A stretch of DNA of 64,000 bases, taken from contig NZ_JAODWD010000007.1 of assembly GCF_025345615.1 (NCBI RefSeq), positions 1 to 64,000 on the forward strand, written 5' to 3'. The stretch's first letter is position 1; each line of letters opens with the position of its first letter. Below, in pieces: positions 1-8,149 of this stretch. Source of the stretch: Mycobacterium deserti. Lineage in GTDB: Bacteria > Actinomycetota > Actinomycetes > Mycobacteriales > Mycobacteriaceae. Position numbers and translations under genes: made by a program. Below the pieces are notes generated by a model, which ran no database searches, was not told where the DNA came from, and was given only the letters and a program-made list of their open reading frames with translations.

Positions 1-2844
1 GGCGTTGATCATCACCCGCCCCGGCGCCCACTGATCCACCACCACCGCCGGACACGCCTCACCCCCCATGATGAGAGCAGCCGACTCCATCGCCTCGGGC
101 GCCAACATGCCGACTGCAGAGGGAGTTTGGGTCAGCACGTTGACTGACTCGGCGACCAGCAGTGTCTGGAAGTCGGCCGGGGAACCTGCCACCTCCTCCG
201 GTATCACCACCAACCGGCCACCGCGTAACAGTGCGGCCCAGACCTCCCACACAGAGAAGTCGAAGGCGAACGAATGCCATTGTGACCACACTTGTTCGGT
301 GGGCAGCCCACCATCGGTGGACATGATCAGCTGGGTCAGGTTGTGGTGGGTGATGGCCACGCCTTTGGGCCGGCCGGTGGTGCCGGAGGTGTAGATCAGA
401 TAGGCGATGTCGTCGGCGGCCGGGCCGGCCGGCGCGGTGCACGGATACGACGCCACCTGCGGATCGTCGATGTCCACGACCGCCACACCCGTCAGTCGCC
501 CGCTAAGTCGCGCGGTGCTGACGGCAACGACCGGTGCGGCGTCGGCGAGCATGAACGCCAGGCGCGCATCGGGCAACGCCGGGTCCAACGGCAAATACGC
601 TGCCCCGGCCTTGACCACCGCCAGTATCGCCACGACGGCCTGTGCGGACCGCTCGGATAGGAGCGCCACGACCGTCCCCGGGCCTGCCCCGGATTCGGAG
701 AGCAGGCGCGCCAAGCGATTCGACGCATCATCGAGCTCCCGGTAGGTCAGCGACGTCCCTCCAAAACGGAGGGCCACGTTCCCGGGTGTACGCGCCACCT
801 GAGCGGCGAACGCATCGGGGATCGAAACGGCGCACTCCATGGAGCCCGTGAGTGCCGACCTGTTGGCCCATCCGTCCACCCGGCTGCGTTCGGCCTCGTC
901 CAACAGGCTTACCGACGACACCGTGGCCGCCGGATCCGCGATTACCGCCGTCAACACTCGTTTCAGCCGACGGACCAGCGCTTCGATACTCGCCGTGTCG
1001 TAGACGTCGGTACGGAATTCGACAGTCCCACCTATTCCGGCGGGATCACCGGACTCGGTGAACCGCTCGCCGAGGAAGAACGCGAGATCCATCCGCGCGG
1101 TGTGTGCGTCGATCGGCTGCTGCGACACCTCAAGGTCGCCCACCGTCAGCTTCAGCGGGGTGGTGTTCTGCCATGCGAGCATCACCTGAATGAGCGGGTG
1201 GTGCGTCAGCGACCGCGGGGGGTTCAGTTGCTCGACAAGCACTTCGAACGGCACATCCTGGTGCTCGTACGCAGTCAGGCTGCGCTCGCGTACCTGCGCG
1301 AGCAAGTCGGCGAATGATGGATTCCCTGTGGTGTCAACGCGCAGGATCAGGGTGTTGACGAAGAAGCCCACCAACGCGTCGAGCGCCGGATCTCCGCGTC
1401 CTGCAATCGGAAAGCCAACTGCCACATCGGTAGTGGAGCTCAACCTGGAAAGCAGCACCGATAGAGCGGTCTGGACCACCATGAAGGTGGTGGCGTTGTG
1501 CGCGCGGGCCAGCAGGCGTACTTGCTGCTGCAACTCAACCGGCCAGTCCACCGACACAGTGGCCCCGCGGTGATCGGCGACGAGCGGATAGGGACGGTCG
1601 GTGGGCAACTCCAAGCGTTGCGGCATCCCGGCCAGCGCCTCTTCCCAGAACCCGATCTGCGCGGCGAGCGGACCGTTCCGGTCAGACGGATCACCGAGGT
1701 TCTGTCGCTGCCACAACGTGTAATCGGCGTACTGCACGGGCAACTCGGACCATTCCGGCGCGAGTCCGACACAGCGCCTCGCGTACGCCGAGCTGATGTC
1801 GGCCGCCAGCACACCGACCGACCAGCCGTCCCCGGCGATGTGGTGCACCATCACCACAAGCACATGCTCTTCCTCGGCTGCCCGGAAAACGCAGGCGCGC
1901 AACGGGATTTCGCGTTCTAGATCGAAGCTGTAGTGCGCCGTCTCCTCGATGGCTACGTTCAGCTGGTCGGCGGACCACCCCTCGGCGTCGAGGACCTGCC
2001 AACCGTAGTCGGCCAGTTCGGCGGGCAGCACCACCTGCTGGGGCACCCCCCCGGCCACCGTGATGATCGTGCGCAGACTCTCGTGGCGGCCCACCACGTC
2101 GCCAATCGCGGTTTCGAGCGCGTCGACCACGAGCATGCCGCGTAACCGCAGCGCCACCGCGCGGTTGTAGACCGGCGACGGCCCCCGCAGCTGCGAGATG
2201 AACCACAACCGGCTCTGCGCGAAGGACAACGGGATCACCTCGGGCCGCGGGCCCGCGACCAGCGGTCTGACGCCGCCGGAATCACGACCGATTCGAGATG
2301 CCAGTTCGTCGACCGTGGGCGCGTTGAACAACGTGCCCAGTGGCAGGTTGGTCTCCAGCGCGGCGTTGACCGCGGCGATCACCCGCATCGCCGCCAAAGA
2401 GTCGCCGCCGAGGTCGAAGAACGACTCATCGGCTTGCACCTGCTCCACGCCGAGCACTTGGCCGAAGATCTGGGTGAGGGTGTGCCTGACAGCGCGGTCA
2501 CGGCCGTCGTCACAAGATTCCGGCGCGGGCAATGCATCGATGTCGATGACGCCGTCGGCCGTGCGCGGCAGCGCGTCCATCACGACGATCGCGGCCGGCG
2601 CCATGTAGGGCGGCAGTCGCTCGGCCAGCGCCGCGCGTGCACCCACCGCGTCGACCGGCCCGACCACATAACCCACGAGCCGCTGATCACCTGAGCGGTC
2701 CTCGCGGGCGATCACGGCCGCCTCGTCGACGCCGTCGAGTCCGGCCAACGCCGCCCTGACGTCGCTGATGTCGACGCGACGACCGCGGATCTCCACCGCA
2801 GTGTCAGCAATTGCGGCAGACGCCAGCTGCCCCTCCCGTGTCAT
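1..2844 (-). CDS. Non-ribosomal peptide synthetase, N-terminal part (A-fragment, PCP, C, A); runs off the left edge
   Basis: Partial gene: 948 codons are visible from an ATG and no stop is reached. The order is unusual. Residues 1 to about 110 look like only the C-terminal subdomain of an adenylation domain (VEIRGRRVDISDV, then LPPYMAP), and the usual NGKxDR lysine motif reads ADGVID. A carrier domain follows (FFDLGGDSLAAM, Ser is the phosphopantetheine site), then a condensation domain with an intact HHIAGDGWS motif, then a full-type adenylation domain with IYTSGTTGRPKG, FDFSVWE and MGGEA before the edge. The first specificity-code residues look like D-F-W-T-I-G, near but not equal to the threonine code; this reading is tentative. 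It makes a peptide by thiotemplate condensation; the product is unknown. It lies 20 nt behind the mbtH-like gene and is surely co-transcribed with it. Confidence 0.93.
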   Translation of the reverse strand, partial: MTREGQLASAAIADTAVEIRGRRVDISDVRAALAGLDGVDEAAVIAREDRSGDQRLVGYVVGPVDAVGARAALAERLPPYMAPAAIVVMDALPRTADGVIDIDALPAPESCDDGRDRAVRHTLTQIFGQVLGVEQVQADESFFDLGGDSLAAMRVIAAVNAALETNLPLGTLFNAPTVDELASRIGRDSGGVRPLVAGPRPEVIPLSFAQSRLWFISQLRGPSPVYNRAVALRLRGMLVVDALETAIGDVVGRHESLRTIITVAGGVPQQVVLPAELADYGWQVLDAEGWSADQLNVAIEETAHYSFDLEREIPLRACVFRAAEEEHVLVVMVHHIAGDGWSVGVLAADISSAYARRCVGLAPEWSELPVQYADYTLWQRQNLGDPSDRNGPLAAQIGFWEEALAGMPQRLELPTDRPYPLVADHRGATVSVDWPVELQQQVRLLARAHNATTFMVVQTALSVLLSRLSSTTDVAVGFPIAGRGDPALDALVGFFVNTLILRVDTTGNPSFADLLAQVRERSLTAYEHQDVPFEVLVEQLNPPRSLTHHPLIQVMLAWQNTTPLKLTVGDLEVSQQPIDAHTARMDLAFFLGERFTESGDPAGIGGTVEFRTDVYDTASIEALVRRLKRVLTAVIADPAATVSSVSLLDEAERSRVDGWANRSALTGSMECAVSIPDAFAAQVARTPGNVALRFGGTSLTYRELDDASNRLARLLSESGAGPGTVVALLSERSAQAVVAILAVVKAGAAYLPLDPALPDARLAFMLADAAPVVAVSTARLSGRLTGVAVVDIDDPQVASYPCTAPAGPAADDIAYLIYTSGTTGRPKGVAITHHNLTQLIMSTDGGLPTEQVWSQWHSFAFDFSVWEVWAALLRGGRLVVIPEEVAGSPADFQTLLVAESVNVLTQTPSAVGMLAPEAMESAALIMGGEACPAVVVDQWAPGRVMINA

Positions 2845-2864
2845 CGCGCCGCCAATTCGAAGGC

Positions 2865-3095
2865 TTAGTGATCAGCACCCGTGCGCTGCGCCAACCTTGC
2901 GCGCAGGCTCTTGGGCCGGATGTCGGTCCAGTTCTGTTCGACGAACTCCAGGCAATCGGTCCGCGATGCCTGCCCGTACACCACCCGCCAGCCGGCAGGA
3001 ACCTCGGCGAATGCCGGCCACAAGCTGTGTTGTTCTTCGTCGTTGACCACGACGTAGAAGCTGCCGTTGTCATCGTCGAACGGATTGGTGCCCAC
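2865..3095 (-). CDS. MbtH-family NRPS adenylation activator
   Basis: A 76-aa protein starting at GTG, with a clear Shine-Dalgarno (TGGAGGAG) just upstream. It shows the MbtH signature: NPFDDDNGSFYVVVNDEEQ at the N terminus, HSLWP, VPAGWRVVYG and NWTDIRPKSL near the C terminus, at the usual family length of about 70 residues. MbtH proteins bind adenylation domains and are needed for their solubility or activity. The gene directly precedes the NRPS (20 nt), so the adenylation domain next door is its likely client. A longer open frame extends upstream but has no MbtH homology or better start. No IdeR iron box was found in front, so a siderophore role is not indicated by the sequence. Confidence 0.95.
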   Translation of the reverse strand: MGTNPFDDDNGSFYVVVNDEEQHSLWPAFAEVPAGWRVVYGQASRTDCLEFVEQNWTDIRPKSLRARLAQRTGADH

Positions 3096-3300
3096 TCGTT
3101 CTCCTCCACGCTTACGACCGCACGGAACCGCTCCACGTCGCGGCACGTTGTTTCCCTGGTCACAGACCGGCGACGACAACGTAGCACCGCAAACGCTTCC
3201 CGGATGGCTCTGAGAAGTTGCTCGCGGCGCGTCGGCCCAGTAGACGGCGGCGCTGGGGCTACCGATCCCAACTATCGCCGGGCGGCGTGGCGCCGAATGC

Positions 3301-3786
3301 CTACGGCGTCGGCGGAATGGGGCCGGGCGGCAGGACCGCAGCACCCGGCGGCGGCACGGGCGGCCCCGGAGCGGCAGGCGCGCCCGGCACCGGGGCTGGC
3401 CCGGCGCTCAGAGGTGCGGTCGACGTCTCAGGAGATGTCAGGGAGATCGTCCCCGGTGGCAGCGGCGGGCCTGTCCCTGCTCCAGGTGGCGGCCCAATCG
3501 GACGCTCCTGCGGCATGGTGAGCACGTCGAGCGGATTGGCGCTGTTGAACGACTGCCAGGCGTCCGCGATGTAGCCGAACGGTCCGGGCGTCTGGCCCTG
3601 GCCGTACACCGGAGCGATCTCCGGCACCGGCGGCGGGCCGACTGGTGGCGGAGGTTGAACGCCGGGCGCCGATGGCGCCGGCGGCGGCGGTGGCGGTTGA
3701 GCCGCCGACAGGCCGGCCAGTGGCAGGGCGGCTGCAATCAGCATGGCGCTCGCGACGGTGGTCTTGGCGAGGTCGACCGGCGTCAT
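3301..3786 (-). CDS. Secreted proline-rich protein of unknown function
   Basis: 161 aa from ATG. The N terminus (about 30 residues, MTPVDLAKTT.. then AAALPLAGLSAA) is a Sec-type signal peptide. The mature part begins with a run of prolines and ends with another Pro/Ala/Gly-rich stretch; between them is a short non-repetitive core (about residues 65-95, with GYIADAWQSFNSANPLDVL). Such Pro-rich exported proteins are common in mycobacteria and are thought to sit in or cross the cell wall; no enzymatic motif is visible. Longer starts upstream only add residues before the signal peptide. It is a single gene, 205 bp upstream of mbtH on the same strand, with no evident link to the NRPS. Confidence 0.75.
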   Translation of the reverse strand: MTPVDLAKTTVASAMLIAAALPLAGLSAAQPPPPPPAPSAPGVQPPPPVGPPPVPEIAPVYGQGQTPGPFGYIADAWQSFNSANPLDVLTMPQERPIGPPPGAGTGPPLPPGTISLTSPETSTAPLSAGPAPVPGAPAAPGPPVPPPGAAVLPPGPIPPTP

Positions 3787-3856
3787 CACGAGGGCAAGGC
3801 TAACCCGACCGCGGGCGCACTGGCAGTTTCCCGATGAGCGTGCGGGGTAAGTAAGC

Positions 3857-3985
3857 ATGATGACCGCACCAGAGCAGCCATCGTCCGACGAGCAGCCCGA
3901 CGACACCGAGTCGCAAGTCCCGCAGGCCAATCCCGGCTACTCGGTTCCGCCGCCGGAGGGCACCCCGTCGGCCGACGACGCGTAG
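3857..3985 (+). CDS. Small hydrophilic acidic protein (42 aa)
   Basis: A 42-codon frame starting ATG-ATG and ending TAG. The protein is acidic and Pro/Gln/Ser-rich (ends PPPEGTPSADDA), with no signal peptide or membrane segment, so it should be a small cytosolic, probably disordered protein. It lies divergently between the Pro-rich secreted protein and the hemerythrin gene. The ribosome binding site is weak. Small conserved proteins of this composition occur in mycobacteria, which is why it is listed, but function is unknown and coding status is an inference from codon use and composition. Confidence 0.5.
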   Translation: MMTAPEQPSSDEQPDDTESQVPQANPGYSVPPPEGTPSADDA

Positions 3986-3997
3986 TGCGCGGGCGCG

Positions 3998-4723
3998 TCA
4001 TCCCTCGGATGTTCGAGGAGCACGCGTACTCGGGTCTTCACCGCGGGTAAGTGGAGGCATGTGCTCGACAGCCCCGGCCACTCTTGCCAGTCTCGCGCTC
4101 AGCGATGTACTCACCGCGTGCGCCCGGCCGTGCGATCGGCGGGCCGTCCGGTCGACGACGTCGCGTGCCCGGTCGATAACGGTCAGCGGCGCCGCTGCGG
4201 CGACGTTGCCCGGGGGCCGGCGCGCGACCACCGGATGTGGACGTGTCGGCGCAATTCGACGGACGGCTTCCCAGGCGTAGCCGAGTTGCACGAGCGTGCG
4301 ACGCGATGCCCCCTGCTGCAACATCGGCAGCAGGCGGTCCTCCTCGTCGCGGACATCTTCACGCAGCAACGCCTTGATGCGTTCCCAGAGTTCGCGATGC
4401 CTCGAGTCGTCCTCAGGCAACTGCTCCAGCGACGAGAACAACTCGTTGATCTCCTGGTGCTCGCGCTCGATCTCCAACGTCAGCCGCTCTCCCTCCGGCA
4501 CGAGTCGACGGATCGCCGGCCACAGCACCGACTCTTCGGCGAACGCGTGCGGAAACACCAGCCTGCACAACCGGGTCAGGTATTCCTGGCGTTGGTCACC
4601 GGTCGACTCGTCGATGCGATGCAGCAGACGATCGAGTTCGACGTGATCCCGTTTCTGACGAGTCAGCACGCTACGCGGACCGCCAAGGTCGTCCACACTC
4701 TGATGTGCGAGAGATGTGCTCAT
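3998..4723 (-). CDS. Hemerythrin HHE-domain protein
   Basis: 241 aa; ATG chosen because AAAGGAGA lies 7 nt upstream. Residues about 20-150 form an HHE cation-binding four-helix domain with the expected His/Glu ligands in RDHVELDRLL, FPHAFAEESVLWP, EREHQEINELF and RDEEDRLLP. The C-terminal third is basic, Pro/Arg-rich and probably disordered. Hemerythrin-like proteins carry a di-iron centre and in mycobacteria have been tied to oxidative-stress sensitivity. It is transcribed divergently from a manganese catalase and both genes have SigF-like promoters in the shared 227-bp gap, so a joint role in peroxide/oxygen handling in stationary or stress conditions is likely. Confidence 0.88.
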   Translation of the reverse strand: MSTSLAHQSVDDLGGPRSVLTRQKRDHVELDRLLHRIDESTGDQRQEYLTRLCRLVFPHAFAEESVLWPAIRRLVPEGERLTLEIEREHQEINELFSSLEQLPEDDSRHRELWERIKALLREDVRDEEDRLLPMLQQGASRRTLVQLGYAWEAVRRIAPTRPHPVVARRPPGNVAAAAPLTVIDRARDVVDRTARRSHGRAHAVSTSLSARLARVAGAVEHMPPLTRGEDPSTRAPRTSEG

Positions 4724-4747
4724 CGATTCTCCTTTCGTGGCCAGGCG

Positions 4748-4774
4748 ATTGCCCGGCTTTGCCGCGGTGAAACC
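4748..4774 (-). promoter_or_regulatory. Candidate SigF promoter of the hemerythrin gene
   Basis: On the minus strand a GGTTT (4774-4770) is followed after 15 nt by GGGCAAT, one mismatch from the mycobacterial SigF -10 GGGTAT. It lies about 25 nt before the hemerythrin start codon. Pattern match only. Confidence 0.4.
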
Positions 4775-4842
4775 TGTCAAAACCGGTTCACTCAAAGCGC
4801 TTTCAAGATCGCCTGGGTCCGCAACGCGCGGTGTTGAAGATA

Positions 4843-4868
4843 GGTTTGGCGACCCTGCGTCCGGGTAT
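4843..4868 (+). promoter_or_regulatory. SigF-type promoter of the Mn-catalase gene
   Basis: GGTTT-N15-GGGTAT, an exact match to the mycobacterial SigF consensus, about 82 nt before the Mn-catalase start codon and correctly oriented. Confidence 0.7.
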
Positions 4869-4950
4869 CGCCGACTGTGCCGTACAGCAGGGCGCGGCGG
4901 TCGGGATGGTCGCCCACGCGGCCTTCAAACTTTTCAATCGTGGAGTAACG

Positions 4951-5862
4951 ATGTTTCGTCATACCGATTACATGCAATTCGACGTGAAGCCAGAGAAGCC
5001 AGATCCGGTCTATGCGCGCAAGCTCCAGGAACTTCTGGGCGGCGCGTTCGGTGAGATGACCGTGACCATGCAGTACTTGATGCAGGGCTGGAACTGTCGG
5101 ATGAAGGGCAAGTACAAAGACCTGATCATGGACATCGCAACCGAGGAGATCGGTCACGTAGAGATGATCGCGACCATGATCGCCCGCCTGCTCGAGAGTG
5201 CACCCGCGACGAACGCCACCGAGAACGCGATTGGTGACCCGGTCGTGGCGGCGGTCATGGGCGGGATGGATCCGCAGCAGGCCATCATATCTGGTGGTGC
5301 ACCGACGCTGTCTGACAGCCAGGGTGTGCCGTGGAACGGCAAATATGTTGTGGCGTCGGGCAATTTACTCGCTGACTTTCACGCCAACGTGACCGCCGAG
5401 GCGCAGGGGCGGGTGCAGACAGCGCGGCTGTGGCACATGACCGATGACCCGGGCGTCAAGGCGATGCTCAAGTTCAACCTCGCTCGCGACACCTATCACC
5501 AGAACATGTGGCTGGCGGCAATCGAAGAGTTGCAGGCCGACGGACTGGAGGCCGTGGTGGCACCGAACGATCTGTTCGACGAGGAGTATGAAGAGCACGC
5601 CAGTACGTTGTGGCACCTGTCTGACGGCGCCGACGCCGACAAGGGCCGCTGGGTGGACAACCTCTTGCCCGACGGACGGCATACCGGCCAATTCCTTGCC
5701 GATCCACAGCCTTTGGGCGACCGGCAGTCCGGCCCACCTCCGGATCCCAAGCTCTACGTCACCTACGACGGGAGCATGGGTGAGCCGCGACCGCCGGCCT
5801 TCGGCACCGAGAAGGGATTGATGGGCAAGCTCAAGGACGCTGTCGACCCGGACAAGACCTAG
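4951..5862 (+). CDS. Manganese (non-haem) catalase
   Basis: 303 aa; ATG chosen because GTGGAG lies 6-11 nt upstream and the family homology starts here (MFRHTDYMQF). It disproportionates hydrogen peroxide with a di-manganese centre in a ferritin-like four-helix bundle. The ligands match the family: Glu35, the pair Glu66/His69 in ATEEIGHVEM, Glu150 in NVTAEAQGR and His183 in RDTYHQNMW. Length is normal. The cytosolic enzyme is driven by an exact SigF-type promoter 82 nt upstream and is divergent from a hemerythrin-like gene, so it is expected to act in general stress or stationary phase rather than under FurA, which governs the separate haem catalase-peroxidase at 41.8 kb. A bidirectional hairpin follows the stop. 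Confidence 0.95.
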   Translation: MFRHTDYMQFDVKPEKPDPVYARKLQELLGGAFGEMTVTMQYLMQGWNCRMKGKYKDLIMDIATEEIGHVEMIATMIARLLESAPATNATENAIGDPVVAAVMGGMDPQQAIISGGAPTLSDSQGVPWNGKYVVASGNLLADFHANVTAEAQGRVQTARLWHMTDDPGVKAMLKFNLARDTYHQNMWLAAIEELQADGLEAVVAPNDLFDEEYEEHASTLWHLSDGADADKGRWVDNLLPDGRHTGQFLADPQPLGDRQSGPPPDPKLYVTYDGSMGEPRPPAFGTEKGLMGKLKDAVDPDKT

Positions 5863-5868
5863 CGGAAC

Positions 5869-5901
5869 CGGTGGGCTACCGCGCACGTCGGTGGCCCACC
5901 G
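5869..5901. terminator. Bidirectional hairpin terminator between convergent genes
   Basis: Perfect 8-bp arms CGGTGGGC / GCCCACCG with a 17-nt loop, placed in the 41-bp gap between the ends of the Mn-catalase and GlxA-type regulator genes. No U-tract, as usual in mycobacteria. Confidence 0.55.
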
Positions 5902-5903
5902 CG

Positions 5904-6878
5904 CTACCCCGCACGGTGTACGTGCTGCCGGAACGCCCGCCGGTAGGCGGCCGGGGTTGTGTGGACCGCGGCGTGGAAACGGCGGCGAAGGTTAGTCGCC
6001 GAGGCCAGGCCGACGCGGGTGGCGATCGCGTCGACGGGTAGGTCCGTCTCCTCCAGCAGAGCGCGCGCCGCGTTGATTCGTTGTGCCAGCAGCCACTGCC
6101 CCGGGCTCACTCCGAGTTGCTCGGCGAACCGGCGAGCCAGTGTCCGCGGCGAGATGTGCAGACGGCGAGCCATGTCGTCCAACGTGATCGGCTGATCGAG
6201 CCGACCCGCTACCCAGTCCAGCAGAGCCGCGAGCGAGGGCGGCGGCGCGGAGGTGGCAGGACGCGCCGCATACTGCGCCTGCCCGCCTTCGCGATGCGGA
6301 GGCATCACCATGTGACGGGCGACCTCGGCGGCGAAGGCCGCGCCGTGATCATTGCGCACCAGGTGCAGGCACAGGTCGATACCGGCTCCCGCGCCCGCGC
6401 TGGTCGCCACGTCGCCGTGGTCGACGTAGAGCACATCGGGATCGACGTCCACGCGAGGGAAGCGCTTCTGGAGGTCGGTCGCCGCGGCCCAGTGCGTGGT
6501 CGCACGTCGACCGTCCAGCAGTCCGGTTTGGGCGAGCGCGAATGCGCCGGTGCAGATGGTCGCCAGCCGACACCCGCGATCGTGCGCGCTGCTCAGGGCA
6601 TCGACAACAGCGGGCGGCACAGGCGCGTCGAACGGCCGCCACCCGGCAATGACGACGGTGTCGGCAGCCTCGAGCGCACCCAACCCTTCGGTGACGGTCA
6701 TTGCGTAGCCGGCCGTCGTCACCATGGTTCCGGGGGTGTCCGAGCACACGACCAACTTGTAGCGAGCCGACAGTCGGTGAGCGCCGAAAACCTCCGTCAC
6801 GCAGGCGAGTTCGAACGGCCCCTGGGGCTCCCGGACCAACGCCGCCACCCGGTGCAGCCCGCCACCTCCAGATGCCAT
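5904..6878 (-). CDS. GlxA-family transcriptional regulator (DJ-1/PfpI + AraC HTH)
   Basis: 324 aa with two parts. Residues about 10-185 form a DJ-1/PfpI (class I glutamine amidotransferase-like) domain with the elbow cysteine in ATICTGAFALA. Residues about 220-320 carry the double helix-turn-helix of AraC proteins (ITLDDMARRLHISPRTLARRF, VDAIATRVGLASATNLRRRF). This architecture is typical of regulators such as GlxA, GbdR and FtrA, which sense small amines or other metabolites. It is divergent from the small cupin gene at 6.95 kb, with a 6-bp inverted repeat between them, so that cupin and perhaps itself are likely targets. The effector cannot be predicted. Confidence 0.92.
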   Translation of the reverse strand: MASGGGGLHRVAALVREPQGPFELACVTEVFGAHRLSARYKLVVCSDTPGTMVTTAGYAMTVTEGLGALEAADTVVIAGWRPFDAPVPPAVVDALSSAHDRGCRLATICTGAFALAQTGLLDGRRATTHWAAATDLQKRFPRVDVDPDVLYVDHGDVATSAGAGAGIDLCLHLVRNDHGAAFAAEVARHMVMPPHREGGQAQYAARPATSAPPPSLAALLDWVAGRLDQPITLDDMARRLHISPRTLARRFAEQLGVSPGQWLLAQRINAARALLEETDLPVDAIATRVGLASATNLRRRFHAAVHTTPAAYRRAFRQHVHRAG

Positions 6879-6896
6879 GGCAAGATAGTACCGACT

Positions 6897-6914
6897 AGTG
6901 TCTTTCCTGACACT
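6897..6914. promoter_or_regulatory. Inverted repeat, candidate operator of the GlxA-type regulator
   Basis: AGTGTC-N6-GACACT, perfect arms, 19 nt before the regulator start and 35 nt before the divergent cupin start. Confidence 0.4.
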
Positions 6915-6948
6915 CCCCTTCTGCGTCGGGCCTACCGATCATGGATCT

Positions 6949-7290
6949 GTGACTACGACAGACAACGGGCCCGGCGTCGGCGGCTACACCTGGTCGGCGC
7001 TGGCCGACGCCCCCACGCGTGACCTCTTCCCCGGAATCCGGTTGCGCCCCTTGTGGACCGGTGATGACGGCGCGAAAGCCGTTGTGGTGGAGATGGATCC
7101 GGGTAGTTCTTGGCAGGAAAGGGACGTGCATGAGCCGGGGTCGGAAGAAGTGTTCGTCGTTTCGGGCACTTTCAACGACGGCTTACGGGACTACCCGCAG
7201 GGATCGTTCATCCACGCGCCCGCCGGCTCCTGGCACACCCCTCAGACGACCACGGGCTGCGTGCTGTTCGTCTTCTTCCCCGACGGCTAG
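6949..7290 (+). CDS. Cupin-domain protein, ChrR-like
   Basis: 113 aa from GTG. A single beta-barrel cupin: the metal-binding region reads SWQERDVHEPGSEEVFVVSGTF, followed by GSFIHAPAGSWHTP, matching the two cupin boxes and resembling the C-terminal cupin of ChrR-type anti-sigma proteins. It likely binds one divalent metal ion in the cytosol; no enzymatic role is evident. An in-frame ATG at 6898 is possible but lies in the regulator-proximal inverted repeat, and its extra residues (FLTLPFCVG) do not look like part of the fold. It is divergent from the GlxA-type regulator, which probably controls it. Confidence 0.78.
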   Translation: MTTTDNGPGVGGYTWSALADAPTRDLFPGIRLRPLWTGDDGAKAVVVEMDPGSSWQERDVHEPGSEEVFVVSGTFNDGLRDYPQGSFIHAPAGSWHTPQTTTGCVLFVFFPDG

Positions 7291-7399
7291 CCGCGGGCTC
7301 GGCTGTCACTCACGCGGCGTACGCCGCCCCCGGGTTGCTCGCTTTGAGATCATGTGTCGAACGCACGTCGTTCTGGCTTGACGTCGAAGGAGACACACC

Positions 7400-8146
7400 A
7401 TGCGTATCGCGGTCGCCGGCGCCACCGGCAACATCGGAGCACGAACCGTCGCAGCGTTGGAACGCAACGGACACGAGGCCGTGCGGATCAGCCGCTCCGT
7501 AGGAGTCGACCTGATGACCGGCGAGGGCCTCGATGCGGCGCTACACGGCGTGGACGCCGTCGTCGACGCCATCAGTTCGCCGCCGATCTCCGAGGCCGAA
7601 ACGGTGGCCTACTTCGGCACCACCACGGGCAATCTCCTTGCCGCCGAAGCGCGAGCCGGCGTACGCCACCACGTCCTGCTGTCAATCGTCGGCATCTATC
7701 GCATCGACGGAAACGCGCATTACTCGGGCAAGCGCGAGCAGGAGCGGCTGATCACCGAGGGCGCGGTGCCCTACACGATCGTGCCGGCCACCCAGTTTCA
7801 CGACTTCGCCGAACTGGCGGTCGGCTGGACCGAGAACGACGGCATCGCCACGATCGCCCCGCTGCTGGTGCAGCCGGTCGCTCCCGACGACATCGCGGCG
7901 ATCCTCGCCGAGATCGCTGCCGGCGAGCCCCAGGGCCGCTACGCCGACGTCGCAGGGCCCGACCCGCAGGACCTCGTCGACATGGCGCGTCGGACTCTGG
8001 CGCTGCGGGGCCGCGATGTGAAGCTCATCCCCACGTGGTCCGGGGTGTTCGACGAGACGATGGCCGGCACGGTGCTGCTCCCCGGTGATCGTGTTCGCCT
8101 CGCTCCCACGAGCTTCGACGACTGGCTGGCCGCGGGCGGTCGGTGA
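7400..8146 (+). CDS. NAD(P)-binding Rossmann protein (NmrA/atypical SDR-like)
   Basis: 248 aa; ATG with an AAGGAGA ribosome site. The N terminus shows the atypical SDR nucleotide motif GATGNIG (residues 7-13), followed by a Rossmann fold and a segment SIVGIYRIDGNAHYSGKREQE, where Tyr and Lys could act as the SDR Tyr-x-x-x-Lys pair (YSGK). Proteins of this group act as NAD(P)H sensors or reductases on small or isoprenoid-like substrates; the actual substrate is unknown. The gene stands alone in its direction, ends 3 nt before the convergent DUF4383 gene, and no regulatory site was identified in front. Confidence 0.83.
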   Translation: MRIAVAGATGNIGARTVAALERNGHEAVRISRSVGVDLMTGEGLDAALHGVDAVVDAISSPPISEAETVAYFGTTTGNLLAAEARAGVRHHVLLSIVGIYRIDGNAHYSGKREQERLITEGAVPYTIVPATQFHDFAELAVGWTENDGIATIAPLLVQPVAPDDIAAILAEIAAGEPQGRYADVAGPDPQDLVDMARRTLALRGRDVKLIPTWSGVFDETMAGTVLLPGDRVRLAPTSFDDWLAAGGR

Positions 8147-8149
8147 GAG

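Noticed and set aside
3788..3806. IdeR-like iron box ahead of the proline-rich protein gene
   Set aside because: Only about 12 of 19 positions agree with the consensus, no better than chance in GC-rich DNA, and none was found before mbtH.
7314..7327. GC palindrome GCGGCGTACGCCGC after the cupin gene
   Set aside because: Short fully GC-rich symmetry that is common by chance at this base composition; could at most be a weak terminator.
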